NCBI GenBank assembly: GCA_005281725.1
Contig: SSBO01000017.1
Coordinates: 1 to 64,000, forward strand
Direction: 5' to 3'
Source of the DNA: Wuchereria bancrofti
Taxonomy: Eukaryota > Nematoda > Chromadorea > Rhabditida > Onchocercidae
Length of the DNA: 64,000 nt
Shown: positions 1-12,331 of the stretch, piece after piece
How positions within the stretch are numbered: the stretch's first letter is position 1
Layout of the letters: each line of letters begins with the position of its first letter
The notes under the pieces: model-generated
What the model was told of the DNA's origin: nothing
Database searches by the model: none
The model's input: only the letters and a program-made list of their open reading frames with translations
Translations under genes and position numbers: made by a program

Positions 1-84
1 TACAAATAACGTGTAGAAAATCCCCTGCTTGTTCCAACTATTAACTGATCGCAAATTCTTCAACAAAACTCCACGACAAGATTA

Positions 85-915
85 ACAAAGCAGGCATGCA
101 GTTAGTGAAAAAAGCATGCATTAATAACAACTAAAAATACTGTTGTTGAGATGAGCAGAACTGACAAACAAGTAGTAAGTGTAAAGTAAGCAAAATTACA
201 CGCAAAATGAAATTAAAGAAAGAAGGCTCAAAACTTCAAGTAATTCGAAATGTTCTCCATTAACAATAAGCAAGATTAATAAAAAAGAAAAAATTCAATC
301 ATTAAAATTACAAAAAAAGCGTTTATCAAAAACAATTACCGCTATTTGAGTGAGTGAAGTTGGCAGGGAAAACAAAAATAAGTGCAAAAATAGAATCAAG
401 AAAAAAGATTCAAAGGCTGAGGAGAAGCATGAGATTAATTTAAAAAAAAAAAGATTAATAAGAACATGCAGTAAGCAAAAAAGATTAATAGGAAGCATGC
501 AGCAGGTAAAGGGAATCAGAAGTCCATACAAATACAAAGTTAACAAAAAAAGATTCTTATCCAAAATATTATTCAATAACAATAAGTTAGATTAACAAAA
601 AACCATTCAGTTAGTAGAACTAACGAAAAGCATGCAGTTAATGGAACTATAAGAAAGGCATGCACTGACAACAAATAGAAATTACCGTTGTTGAGATGAG
701 CAGAATTTGCAATTTTTGAAAGGCAAAAAAAGTTTTTAAAAATAGAAAAAGCTAAAACAATATTATTTAATAATAATAAGTAAGGAAAAATATGGAGTAA
801 GCAGATGGAATCAAAAATGTATGCGAGTAACAAAGTTCACAAAAGATAAGCAGCAGCATCTAAAACACTACAACAAAGTTAACAATAAAACAAGTTAAAG
901 CCAAAAAAATGCATG
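85..915. repeat. Degenerate catgca-centred repeat array
   Basis: A-rich stretch in which a short motif around catgca recurs at about seven places (near 93, 112, 464, 493, 627, 656 and 908), usually followed by agt/gtt and preceded by runs of A. A second shared block, tgttgagatgagcagaa, appears near 143 and again near 690, and an aacaataag-aagattaa block appears near 265 and 574. This looks like an old tandem or nested duplication of a unit of several hundred bases. Open frames here are low-complexity (Lys/Asn-rich, or Phe/Leu-rich on the other strand) and are not convincing genes. No coding function is seen in 1-1164. Confidence 0.5.
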
Positions 916-1164
916 CAGTATGTTTTTCATAAATAACTTTAAAATTTCAACGCCTAAAAAAATCACACATTTTGATAATGCAAAAATTTAAACAATTCCA
1001 AAAATGAAAAACAAAAAAATCAGAAAAATTTTTGAAAACCAAAAAAAAAGCTTTAAAAAATAAAAAAGGGTAAATAATCAAAAGTAAAACAAAAGAATTG
1101 AAACATCAAAATAATATAAAAAATTAAACCTTTAAAATCTATGGATTAGTGCTGCGGATTTTTG

Positions 1165-1741
1165 TATCGCGAAACTCTAAAATATTATATGAGAGTAGAG
1201 AATATGAGTGAGAAATATATCTTATAAACTCTTTGCAATACAATGTTTATACCTTAAATTTTTTGTTTTCAATCTTATGTTTAGATTGTAAGTCTTTCAT
1301 ATATTGTTTAAATGATATCAGCTCCTCATTTAGTTGACCTCATTGCCACTAATTGTAAATTATGCTTTGATCTACGAAGTTAACAATTTTTGCTTAACTG
1401 ACGTCCTTTGCGGCTTGTTAACTAATAATTAGATTTGCTTGTAAACCAGGTCAACAGCTCTTTATTAGACCGATTACTCTTTTGGCAGGTCAACCTCTTA
1501 AATCATGTACTTTGTTTATGCATATTGCTTGCTATATAAGGAGGTCACTCATGTTCACAACAGAGTGTGTGTTGAACCGGGAGAGTTCAATTATTCCCTA
1601 TAAAGCTCATTGTGCTTCTCCTGATAAAGGAGTTATTATATTCCTGTTACCCCACATATTAATATCTACATCCAACGAATCTTCCCGAGATCAGTAAACC
1701 TTTCCCAAAATAATAAATAAAAATTTAAATCTTCCACGACA
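1165..1741 (+). mobile_element. LTR-like element, copy A (probable solo LTR)
   Basis: About 575 bases whose first ~410 are almost base-for-base the same as 60269-60677 (one difference seen, c/t in the 'gacgtcc' block). It contains a TATA box (tatataag, 1533-1540) and, 3' of it, AGTAAA/AATAAA-type poly(A) signals near 1692-1720, the order expected of an LTR (U3, start site, R/U5). Both copies end at a shared cacgaca. The 3' ~150 bases differ markedly from the other copy by substitutions and a large gap. No integrase, RT or gag frame lies next to it, so a solo LTR is favoured over a full element. The exact ends and a target-site duplication could not be fixed by eye. Confidence 0.6.
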
Positions 1742-3660
1742 ATTGGTATAAATCCGAATTATTTTCAAAAAATGATGAAATGAATTCAAATTTTAAGATA
1801 ATTCAAAAAAATTGAAATACTAAAAATTTTAAGCTGAAGCATACAAAGTAAAATGAACAATTGAAAGAACAAAAAATTAGAAAAAGTTTTAAAAAAATTT
1901 GAAATATTTTAAGAATTCTAGAACTGCAAATTTGAGATTATTCAAATTCAAAAAGATTGAGTAGTTCAAAATAATTGAAAATCCAAAAATTTTCAAATCA
2001 AAAAATTTACTAACCAGAAAAAGAATTTCTAAAAGTTAGAAAATGAAATCAAGAAATTACAAACTTGTTCTAATATTTCAAAACTTTATGGTTCAAATAG
2101 TGAGTGAATCTTCCCGAGTTTTCAGAAACCACATATTTTCTTTTTCACATAATGTCTTATAAGTTATATCGAAGGCAGATATAATTCTATATCTAGCTTC
2201 GATTTTTTCCACCAAAAACATAATTGAAAAATTTGCTACTAGCTTGTGATTCAGTTCAAAGAAATTAAAAAATAAGGCATCAGTAAATTAATCAGTGACA
2301 TAATCAGTTTTGAATTTCATAATTCAACACACCTCAGACGAAAAGTAAACTTGAACAAAGATATTCAAGTGCTATTAAAAATGGCTTTAGATAGAAATTA
2401 TTGCTAATTGCCTAGTATCCAACAAAGAAATCATTCTTGTGCATAATATGAGATCAGCAAATACAACCTAGCAAAACTAAAGAATCCACTACAGGGGCAA
2501 CAATATAAAATTAAATATATCGCAAGCTGGTATCCGATGTGCACCGGTGTGCAAAATTAGATCAAAAGGAAAAAGAAATAGAAAAATCAAGTAAAATAAT
2601 ATAAATTTCAGACAGCAAACACAATAGTTATTTGAGATTTTGAAAAACAGAAAATTGCAACGAGAAACGAAATGAGGTTAGGTAACATTAAAATAGGAAT
2701 GAAAACATTTTTAAAAAAAGTTGCAAAAAATTAGTAAAAAGAATAGAGATACCAAACGTTTTAAAAAGCAAAAAATTGGGATCTTGGAACTATAACTAAA
2801 AAACAATAAAAAATACTAAATTGTTCGTAAGTTATATCAATGGCAGTTATTTAGTAAAATCCAAACGTTAATCCTTCGACAATTAATAAAAGTCATTTAG
2901 TGAAATCTAAAAAAAAAAGAAAAAACAACTGAATTCAAACTGATCAAAAAATTTCCCTTCACAAGTTTTTTCTGACATACTACTGGCATATACGACAGTA
3001 AAATTGCTGCAAAATCCTCAAATTCTTCACTTCTTTTTCTCAAATTTCGAATGTGTGTTGAAATGAGAAGTTAATTTTATTAGCTTCAGAATATGTGAAA
3101 TTTAATTGGTTAAAGTCTGTTAGAACTTCACAGTTTATGTAAAACTGAGAAGTGTTTGATAAGCTTAAAATTTTAATTCACATGAAAATTTCGTAAATCT
3201 GTGTCAGTGGCTTTAATTATTAATTTGGTGATCCAAGCTATCTTGGAAGAAAAAATTATTTTCTGTATTCTTGGCATAGAATCCTTTGCTGGTGAATGAA
3301 TTCGTCAAGGTATTTTTGCAAAAAAAAATGTAATACAGCTTACTGCACAATGTTCTGAAGACAATGCTTTTTGTTAAATAGTAAATTGATGCTTTTTTTG
3401 TAGCCCTTTTTATCGTCATATAATATGGATGGAATTTTTAAATAAAAATCAAATGTTTATGAACTTTGCAAAAAAAGTTACAAAAAAAGACGCTGTATCA
3501 TGTCGAAATTCATTATTTTGTAAAATTTTATTGACTTAAAGTTTAGGAGACTTTTAATAAATAGTTCATCTGTTCTGATATTTTTCGATAGCTTTATTTT
3601 TATTTCTAATTCTTCTTTCATTACCGCCTTATCACCTATTTTTTGCTGCTTATTGTGGTT
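1742..3660. other. Non-coding AT-rich stretch
   Basis: Highly A/T-rich sequence with many aaaatt/aattt runs. No frame with protein-like composition, no clear exon with matching splice sites and no RNA gene was recognised. Confidence 0.5.
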
Positions 3661-3720
3661 TCATTACTTCTTGTTTTATAATTTATTTTTGAGGTCTTTA
3701 TTTATTGTTTAATGTTAAAC

Positions 3721-3971
3721 AGTTTCTACTGGTCGAAAGACATGCAAAATATTTTATTCAACCCAAAATATACGAATGGTTTTATTCTGCATATAATGTG
3801 AATGTAATATTACCTAGTGCTGATAATAGCGCAGCGGAAATAATAATTTTCAACTTATGCAATATAATATTAAAAGTACGAAAAGTTCTTGAGAGTACAA
3901 CTAATTCATCAAGTGAGATAATATCTTATGAGAATATAAAAGATTTGATGCGTGGTAATGTCTCACTATAA
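3721..3971 (+). other. Possible isolated exon or gene relic, unrecognised
   Basis: An open frame follows a weak acceptor (taaacag at 3714-3720) and runs about 83 codons to a TAA with rather protein-like composition (mixed charged, polar and hydrophobic residues). It lacks an ATG until near its end, so it could only be an internal or terminal exon or a decayed gene piece. No family is recognised and no partner exons were found. It may be chance. Confidence 0.2.
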
Positions 3972-6390
3972 AAGAGACATTTATTCAACAACGATGACTA
4001 ACTGGAAATTGGGCTTTTTATTGGTTCAGGTGAAAGCCAAAACAGTCAAGGAAGTATTTTCTCCTCTAGTATGCTTGTTACAAAGTTGATATGATATCTG
4101 CCACGTACATTTGAAAGTGGTTAATTTTCAGTTGAATATTCTATCCTTAGCGATGCATCGTCACGCAGGAAATAGGCTTACGACTATCATTTATAAGCCT
4201 TTGCAAGATGTGATATTTGTGTAACAAAGCAGGGTATGCCGGTTATAGGAAAAAATATTCTCTGACCTAGTGGGGAGAACTATAGGAAGTAAGCATAAAG
4301 TCTAACGGCAGCTAACTTTCCATCTTCTTTTCCAATCTTAACTTTGTACGATCAAAATTTGTTGAAATTTTTACTCAAATTTTGCATAGTACAATGAAAT
4401 AATGATACTCAATTACGCTTATTTAACCGCGTATTTGTAAGCCGTAATCTTGCTCTGCACCGTACTGTTCCATGTCAGACAGATCATACAAGCGTCTAGA
4501 AAAGGGAAATGTCGTATTCACAACTCTAATCTCTTGCAAGTCATCGAGGAAGTAATGAGCTATGAAATAAAAGAACCAATAAACGGATTAGGAAGAGAAC
4601 AAAAAAAACAAAGGGATAACAAAAAATAAAAATAAATCAAAAAAATAAAAGGAAAAACGGTCATGATTGCTATTAGTGTTCAAGTATTCCAAAACAAGAC
4701 AAAATCCTTCCTTAACTCTCCATTTCATCACTTCTTGGAGAGACAAAATTATGAATAAAGCATGAAACATTAAAGTATAAGCAAATCATAACGAAATCAA
4801 TCATAACGTTTAATAACTTAATATACGCTAAATTATGCGTTTATATATATATATATTTCATCATAATGTTTCCACAGAATTAGATGTATTCTGTTTGAAA
4901 ATAAATATTTCAGTGAAAAAAAAGGACTATTATCATTTAGTCACATCTGATTGATATTTTCCATATTTAGATAATTTGCAGTGCTGCTACGGTTTTAAAA
5001 AACATTTGATTATTGCTTGACATGAAAGGCGAAGTCCTCGAAATTAATTTCTTGACAAGCCAACCTATTTGCACTAGTGAGGTGAGTAGAAATGTATCAG
5101 TTTTTATTCAATTCAGGATTATATCAAAATCTGTAGCAATTTGACAGAAAAAAACTTTTGACAAAATTTGCAGCAATTTGACGTGCTCAGTTCCTGAAAT
5201 TTCGTTGCAGGCTGGATTTGGTTCGATGACCATCAAAACTGCTCAGCAAGCACTTTAAATTTAAATTCAGCAGCTAGCTAAAGATCTCCCTGTGGTGTTA
5301 TTTTAAAAGCAAAGGAATGTGTGAGGAATTTAGCCGGGGAGTTCATGAGAACCCTTCTAGTCCGACGTCTCTGTTACTGATGGTTTTTTTTTTTTGCATT
5401 GCATGAGGAGAAAGAATTAGGTGATGCGGATTTATAAAGCAGGGTGTTGTAATTGTGCTCGAGGAAGAAGTCTGGTACTTGTGTCTTCCGTCCCCACCCA
5501 GCCAAACTACCATCCCCAATTATTTGTGACCAATCAACCTCAAGAATCACAGTTCACGTCTCAGTGCATACCAGTCCTTTCATTCCCAGCGACATGCAAC
5601 AGAAATGCAACACACCATCTAAATGTGAGAGTGTTGCCACGATGTTGTCGGTTGTTTGTGAGGAATTCGAGGGATAAGGAGTGCGTAGTGGGACGAATAC
5701 GGAATTATTGGGTTAATTATGAAGAAACATAAGGAACAGATAAGGGTGGTAGAAGGCACTGCTGCATGATTAAAGAAATATTTTAAACAGTGATATGTCA
5801 TTGCACTATTAGCTGGAATATTTTCTAAAAAGCAAAAGACTATAATTTCCAGAATTTCGGCTGAGATCTTCCGTGGGAGTGTTAGACAGGAATTTCTGGG
5901 TTCTCATGCTGAGGATGATTCGTTAGGACAGATATTTTTTGCCGGGGTCTTATAACTCTGGTAGTAGAATTTTGACAAATAAATAGAAGCGAAAGAGATG
6001 ATTACTAAGATAGAGGCTAAAGGATAACAGGAAATAAAGATAAAGGGAGATAGAAAGGGAACTGCTGTTTTACCTCTACCGCTTGCTGCATTCCACTGGG
6101 CTTGAGAAGGTTTCCAGTGCGAAGTTTTTGAGTTTTATTGCTGAGACATTGTTTCGTGTGGTTGAGCAATGAGAAAATGGGATTTAAGCTGAGCTTGAAT
6201 TGCCAGGCAACTCAGAATGAAGAAATTTTTCCATTGGTCAGGATAAATGTAGTTAAAGTATTAGAGGAAAAGAGGCAGAAGAAATTTACGCTATACAGAC
6301 CATCTGGATTTTAAGGGCGCGTCTCCTGTAGAGTGGAAAGTTGTGAGACCAAATTTGTCAGGAGGAAAAGTGTTGTTGTTAATTTGTTGC
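3972..6390. other. Intergenic stretch, GC-richer from about 5000
   Basis: No convincing gene. A (TA)n microsatellite sits at 4842-4856. From about 5000 to 6400 GC content rises visibly. An ATG-initiated frame at 5424-5732 (about 102 codons, Cys/Arg/Pro-rich) lies there, but it resembles no family I know and is overlapped by another open frame, so it is not called a gene. Confidence 0.4.
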
Positions 6391-6395
6391 TTCAG
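6384..6395 (+). promoter_or_regulatory. Candidate (trans-)splice acceptor upstream of the FASTK-like gene
   Basis: ttgttgcttcag ends at 6395, 68 bases before the start codon at 6464. It is a good nematode acceptor and may receive a spliced leader or a 5' UTR exon. A short upstream frame (ATG at 6404, stop at 6437-6439, 11 codons) would then be present in the leader. Confidence 0.35.
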
Positions 6396-6463
6396 GACCG
6401 AAAATGAATCCTGAATCAGTTGTAATGGACGTAAGGTGAAAGAAGCAAGTAAAGCGAGTCGAT

Positions 6464-9400
6464 ATGGCTTTATCTCGCTTTTCATTGCTATTTCTTCGAC
6501 GTGCGTTAAATGTGCGAATTTCGGGTGCACAATGGCAAAAAATTAGATTAACAAATATAGTGAAGAAACGTTTCTACTCAACTGAAGTAGCTCCTAATGT
6601 GAGTGCATGTGGCTTGGATTTGCTGATTACAAATCTCACTCAGGAAAGGAGTGTCAAAGAAGCTGAAATCAGTACAGTTACGAGTGTTGAAGGTCTCAGA
6701 AAGGTGGTTTTACGGTTTCTGTTATTCGTTAATCTATATCTTCTGTGAACATCTTTTGAAACTTTTCTACTCAATCGAAGTAACTCGAAATGCGAGTGCA
6801 TATGCCTTGGATTTGTTGATTACAAATCTCACTAAAGCACTTGACTTCAGTTACGTTTGACATTTGCTGTATCGGGCAGATCCATTTTTTAGTAATAGAA
6901 GTAATAGAAGTAAGTTTAAGTGTCGAGTCCTTGCTCGTTTATCAATAAACCTTATGCTTCGTATACTGAGGTCGAAGCCTGTGGCAAAAGTTGTGTGTTT
7001 TTCTTAAGTCCCCCAATTACATTTCAGTATTTTCTGTGATGATTTGTAATTTGTAATGCATTTAATTCTCACTATTTTCAACATAAATTGGAGTTTTAGG
7101 TTTGCGCAAAGTTAGAAGGTCCAATCAGTGGTGAAATTTCTGTAAGAATTTTAACGCGTTTTGCTGAACTTGCTAATGAAAGTGTTAGTATTCAGAAAGC
7201 GGCAGCATATCTAAAGAAGTAAGTTAGTTAGTTTAAAAATATATTCAAGCTGGTAATAGGTTGACGTTAGTTTATTCAGCTTAATCATTTATATTTCACT
7301 TATGTATTTTGTCGAAAGAACTAGAATAATAATGGCGTTTAGTGGAACTCTGAAATATAATTCTCAAGTTACTACTCTAACATAACAAGAGAATGTTTTG
7401 TACGGACACGTGGCATTTTACTTTACATATTGTTACGTACCTCCATTTCACTCGTTAACTAATTTTTAAGAGGATTGTTAGCTGAAATGAATAGATCATT
7501 AAAAAACAATGAGCTGAACATGAACTCGACGCTCGAAGCTATGTGTGCATTAGTTATTCTCGAACTTACTGAGGAATCCGTCTTTGAAACATTGGTCGAT
7601 GTATTAAAACAACAGTTTTCCACCAATGTATTCTCTGTTTCGGTATCACCACTAGTCCGTTTAGCTGCTTTAGTGAGTAGCAAAAAAATCCGCCTACCCG
7701 AAGATTTATTCTATCAGGTGAGGGAATGGTTACAGCTGAAAGCAAGGTTTGTGTCATTTTCTTATTTTTATTCATTTGAATTTTTTTTTTTTTTTTGCTA
7801 TAAAATGTATTCTTGAAGCAGTGATTAATGTAGAATTCCCATTAATACCAACAGCATATTAGGTTATATTTTTTCACTAACTTATAACGATATTAGTAGT
7901 TCCAGTTTCAGTTTCTTTCATCTCCTGCTATTCGCCATGAAGTAGACGGACGATATTAGGTAATATTGATAGCATATTACGTACTTAAGCCATAAAGGAT
8001 TCAGTGTGTGCACCACTTCCGTTGGCATAGCGATTGCTTTCTTGAAAAAGGAAAAATATTTTAGTGAAATCACGGAGCCAAAAGATATTGTTTCCGTAAT
8101 TGTATGTTGGAGTAAAAGCGATAATTGGTTCAACATATTTGTTGAAAAAGCAAAAAGCTGTATATCTTCGATGTCTTCTAATGAACTCATTGGCATGATG
8201 TCAAGTTTGGCAAACAGCTCAAGTCGACCGCCCTATGTTTTGCGTCTTATCTGCAATGCTTTCGAACAAAGGAAGAAGGACTTAGCAGTCAGTATTTCAT
8301 TTAAATATTACTTGTGTTTTACAAGGTAGTGTAGCTCTCTGGCTTCCACTTCTTGATCAACGTTGATTAATGCTTTATCAAAGGTTTTCTTGATGTGGCA
8401 GTTGTTTGTAATCAGATGTGACAAGACGGTCATCTTTTTCAGGTTGACCAGTTGATGTTATTGGCACAATCAGCTGCAAAATTACGATTCATGGATAATA
8501 GACTTCGACAAATTATAGCTGACGGTACTTTTGCTAATATTAGTCGTTTCACCAAGTGGTCGCAGATTAATACAGTTGTTAACTCGATGACGAAATTGCA
8601 TATTGGTAACCTTCGGACATGGAATGCTATTGCTGCATGGATCAATAATAATCAGATGTTAGTTTTAAACTTATGGAGCAATTTAAAATTGTCAGTGTAA
8701 TTTCTTCTGTTATCACTGTTATCATTATCGCTGGTCGTTATCATCACCACTCCAGCTCCTTTCCTTTATTATCGTTTTCATCGTTATTGCCATTGTCATT
8801 GCCGTATTATCATTATCGATCTTATGAATGTATTCTTTTCTTTATCTGACTATGCTTTTTCTAATCTGGAGAGACTCCAGATCATTTGAAGAAAGATTAG
8901 TTTTATTAAGGGTGCTGATATTTTTTTTTACTCTGATTTCTGTTTTATTAGGAATGCTGCTCTTGTGGAATTATCATACGCTGTGCATTGGTGTGCAATA
9001 GCTGGCAAAGGTGATTTAATTCAAGAAGCCAGTGTATTTCTATGCGAAAAGTTAACTTCCTCAAAGATTGACTCACCCAAGACATGGCTTAGTGCAGTCT
9101 ATGCTTTAGCAACATGTGACAGACTATCACCAGAATTGGCACAAACTGTCTTACAACCGGCATTCGTCGCAAACGTATTAGGAGGGTTCGAGAAATTTCC
9201 TCTTACTGCAGAGTTTTTTTAATTTTCGAGATGCTATATTATTGAAACAAATACAAATCGATATCTTTGTTTGTTATTGATAGTGTAAATATTTAGATTG
9301 AGTGGTTTTCGAAAGCTAATGACTGTAACAACTATTGCTCAAATGCAGTATTTCTTGAAAGGAATATTAAATAAAGCCTATCAAGGACCCTCAGTAGATA

Positions 9401-10203
9401 TTTTAGATCTTATGCAGTTTCCATCAACAACTTTGGTTTGTTTTGAAACAAAATTTCCTGTTAGATTTATAGCGTTTCTATATCTTGTATAGTCGCATAT
9501 GTAATATGTAAAAGACTTTTTCAAGAAAAATCAGTCGAAAATTACGGACGAATTTATTTTCTCCAGATATTTATCGTGAGATTTTTCGAAAATGCCCTCT
9601 CATTATTGCCCAAAATTTCAGAATGATATGGCTTTCAAATTGCGTTACGGGAAGAATGAGGAAGGAAATGCCCGGTATTTTCATTCATTATTGCATAAAT
9701 TCGTTCCAGTGAATTCACATGCATTTCCTCCAGCTCTTACTGAGGATGGGATTTTTGTCAATGCAGTCATCAAGCTTGACGTTAGAGGAGATCGTTTTGT
9801 TCCATTGAGCCATTTTGAGGAAACGAAGGTACCTCGTTTAGCTGTAATTTATCTCTCCTGGAAGGATCGAACTTTGCCAGTAAGTATCCGTTTCTACTGA
9901 CTGTTTATTATTTATTTTTTTTCATTAGAGTTTACTCTTTCATTTCTACTAAACCACACTTAGCTTTCGTTTTTTATTAACCATTACCACTTTCAGTACA
10001 TCCTGTAATTACAGTGTACTGATGACGATAAGAGCACTCTGATGGGACCACCGTTGCTAAATATACGTTTGTTGAAAGCGAGAGGGTTTATTCCCGTTTT
10101 ATTTTCTCAAGAGGATTTCGATTCTAACTCATCGTTGAAACACCAATTTACTCGTATTAAAACAAAGCTTGAAGAGGCATCAGATGACAAAGGAAATAGA
10201 TAA
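6464..10203 (+). CDS. FAST kinase-like, RAP-domain mitochondrial RNA-binding protein (9 exons)
   Basis: Exons read in phase: 6464-6703, 7100-7218, 7471-7746, 8005-8287, 8443-8696, 8952-9212, 9297-9435, 9622-9879, 10015-10203 (2019 nt, 672 residues plus stop). The N-terminus is Arg/Ser/Leu-rich and free of acidic residues, with an RFYST-type motif near residues 37-41, typical of a mitochondrial presequence. The middle is a long run of amphipathic helices like the FAST_1/FAST_2 region. The C-terminus (LLNIRLLKARGF then VLFSQEDF) matches the RAP-domain pattern of a Lys/Arg-rich helix followed by a hydrophobic strand and an acidic-aromatic motif. FASTK-family proteins process or stabilise mitochondrial RNAs; 630-760 residues is usual. 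Donors at 6703, 8696 and 9212 are the least certain. A decayed copy of part of exon 1 lies in intron 1. Confidence 0.8.
6757..6855 (+). pseudogene. Decayed duplicate of FASTK-like exon 1 segment
   Basis: Intron 1 carries a second, diverged copy of the exon-1 stretch 6565-6645. The shared core is ttctactcaa...gaagta, then gagtgcat, then ttggattt-tgattacaaatctcac. Its frame encodes a similar peptide (FYSIEV, LDLLITNLTKAL). It lacks a start and obvious flanking splice sites, so it is read as a tandem-duplication relic, although use as an alternative exon cannot be excluded. Confidence 0.7.
8705..8820. repeat. Atcatt/gttatc-rich low-complexity tract in FASTK-like intron 5
   Basis: Imperfect trinucleotide-like repetition of ttatca/tcattg units between exon 5 and exon 6. 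No coding signal. Confidence 0.5.
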
Positions 10204-11830
10204 TGGTTACTTATTGTTCCAGAACCACGTCTGTTAAATATTTACATATTCCGTCTGCCGTTCAAAAATTTAGTTCAAGAAAATCATGATGTAATTGTAA
10301 TAATTTCCTCTGTTGTTATCGAAGAATATAATTTAGGACCTTCTATTAAAATCGGCTGTTATCATCGTCCGGATAGAGCGAGTTCCCACCAAGGTTACTC
10401 ATTGCCTTGGTATCTTTGTTGTTCAATAAGTTTTAGTTGAAATGCTCATAGTGCTTTAAGAGAGGCTGATAAAGTTTTTGAGCGGTGAAAAATTTTTCGT
10501 TTTTCGGATTAGAAACAAATAGTATTCTATTTTCAGTTGTATCTGTTCAGCTTATGGGTAGATATGTTTCTTATGTATCGGTTTGAAAGTTTATGATAAA
10601 TAATTATTTTTTGTTCCCTGGGAAGTGAAAAATCATTGAGGATGAGGATAATTCATCCGGAATTTGTTCATAAGCAGTTCCGTATGTGTGAATGGTTTAA
10701 TTTTCAATAAGATGTTTGCTTTTGACATCGTTTCAGAATCCGCTTTTTCATTATTTATTCATGGAATTCCATTATTCGGGTTTATATGCAAAAGTGCTGG
10801 TCCAAGAGAGGAATGTTGGACACGGAATTTATACAATATTTACGATGAAAAGGGTGGAACATTGCAGAGCTTATTATGGAAATGTTGTTTTACAAAACTG
10901 ATTCAAAGAAGGTGGTCCAGTTATCGCTACAGCATAGCACTGAGTGTCAAAGAGCAGTGTTTTTTTTTTGCGTCAACATTGCATTTTTTCGATTTCCTCT
11001 CAAGTGTGCGTCACATTATTGATATTTTCTTTGTTTCAAGAGGTCCTCAAAGAGTTAGGACTCCTGGGAATTGACAGAATATTACAAGTAAAGACACCTG
11101 GATTAAATAAATCTAAAAAAAGTTTTCGAACAGTTGCACACAAATTTTCTCACATCTTATATTCCCATCAAAACATTACAAAACATTTGGTTTTTTGAGC
11201 GACGAATGGTTTACTTATTTTAACTAGTAATCAAGTGACGAACTGATGCGTATTGATATTTAATTCCAAATTTCAGTTGGTATGCAATTTTACAATTTTC
11301 AACGAAAAAAAATGATTTTTAAAGAAGTATAATGCACGGTTCATTCTACATAGATTTTCAACTTTATGACATATTTAAAAATTAATACGATTATTTTTAA
11401 CTCTAAATTTTGGAATTGTTTATAGTAAATATTTTTACTAAATTATGTTATTAATTTATTGAGAAAGTATTGGAAGTTGGAATATTGATATTTTTGTGAT
11501 AATTAAAAATGGGTCAGAGAGTAACTTTCGTAAAATCTTTCGTAAAAAAACAGGAAGTCAGTATTTTCTAAATAGATATTTTGACTGAGAAATATATGAA
11601 CAATGGTTTACAGATGATGAGCGAAAGATTTTCAGATCTTGATTTCATTGGTTTATGATTGTATAAAAATGTCAATTATGTCTATGTTCAGTCTTCCAAC
11701 ACAGACATTTTAGTTCGGTATTTCAAGCAAAACAGTTCCAGACGTTTATTTTCTTCAACATTTGGATATACAGCAGAATTCCGGATTTTTTATCACATTT
11801 TTGGGATATTCTTCCTTAGCTTTTAATAGT
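10204..11830. other. Downstream region of the FASTK-like gene with a weak coding candidate
   Basis: After the stop at 10203 the only protein-like pieces are on the plus strand. One is about 54 codons after a good acceptor (tttcag, ends 10736) up to a TGA near 10902. The other is a stretch from about 11042 (after tttcaag) reading LKELGLLGIDRILQVKTPG and ending at 11198. No family is recognised, and the two do not join into an obvious gene. Confidence 0.3.
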
Positions 11831-11831
11831 C

Positions 11832-11910
11832 AAGATTTGTTACAGATTAATAAGTAAATTATCACCGCTTCAGATTTGTTAGCATGTTAATAAGTAAATT
11901 ATCACCACTT
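11832..11910. repeat. Two-copy ~39-bp tandem duplication
   Basis: agatttgtta...taataagtaaattatcacc occurs at 11832-11870 and, with a few changes, at 11872-11910. Confidence 0.7.
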
Positions 11911-11923
11911 TTTTATCGAAAAA

Positions 11924-12190
11924 ATGATGTTGAGAAGTGCTTCTTGGTTTTCGTTCGTAAATATTTCATATTACATGGCTCATCAGCAGAACCTCATTCA
12001 ACATAACGTTTACCGAACTAATAATGATAAACGTCGAATGTACTATACATTTATAAAAGGTTTCGGTATCGGAATCCAATGTTTTCATTTAATCCAGGTA
12101 CTGGTTATGCTATCAATGATTCATTTTGGATTATTTATCCGCAACCTAGATGATGCAACAGTCTCTTTACAATTGTTCGAGGTTTTCTGA
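11924..12190 (+). other. Small ATG-initiated ORF (88 residues), unrecognised
   Basis: ATG-to-stop frame with one long hydrophobic stretch (about residues 44-72), directly 3' of a short tandem duplication. No acceptor close to the ATG and no family match known to me; possibly chance. Confidence 0.2.
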
Positions 12191-12331
12191 TTCAACTTAC
12201 ATGCCACAATGACTTTCCTCAGATCTTATTTTGTGGAAATTTTTCATTTATGAATTGAAGAAACCCGAAATTTCGAATTGGCGAGTAGAGAAATCTCCAT
12301 GGAATAGTTTATTGGATTTCATAAGTTCCAC

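Noticed and set aside
1482..1697. ORF inside LTR-like copy A, with the same first ~30 residues as one at 60586-60870
   Set aside because: The shared peptide only reflects the duplicated repeat; the frame spans the TATA box and predicted start site, so it is not a gene.
5424..5732. Cys/Arg-rich ORF upstream of the FASTK-like gene
   Set aside because: No family resemblance, overlapping frames of equal quality, no splice or trans-splice context.
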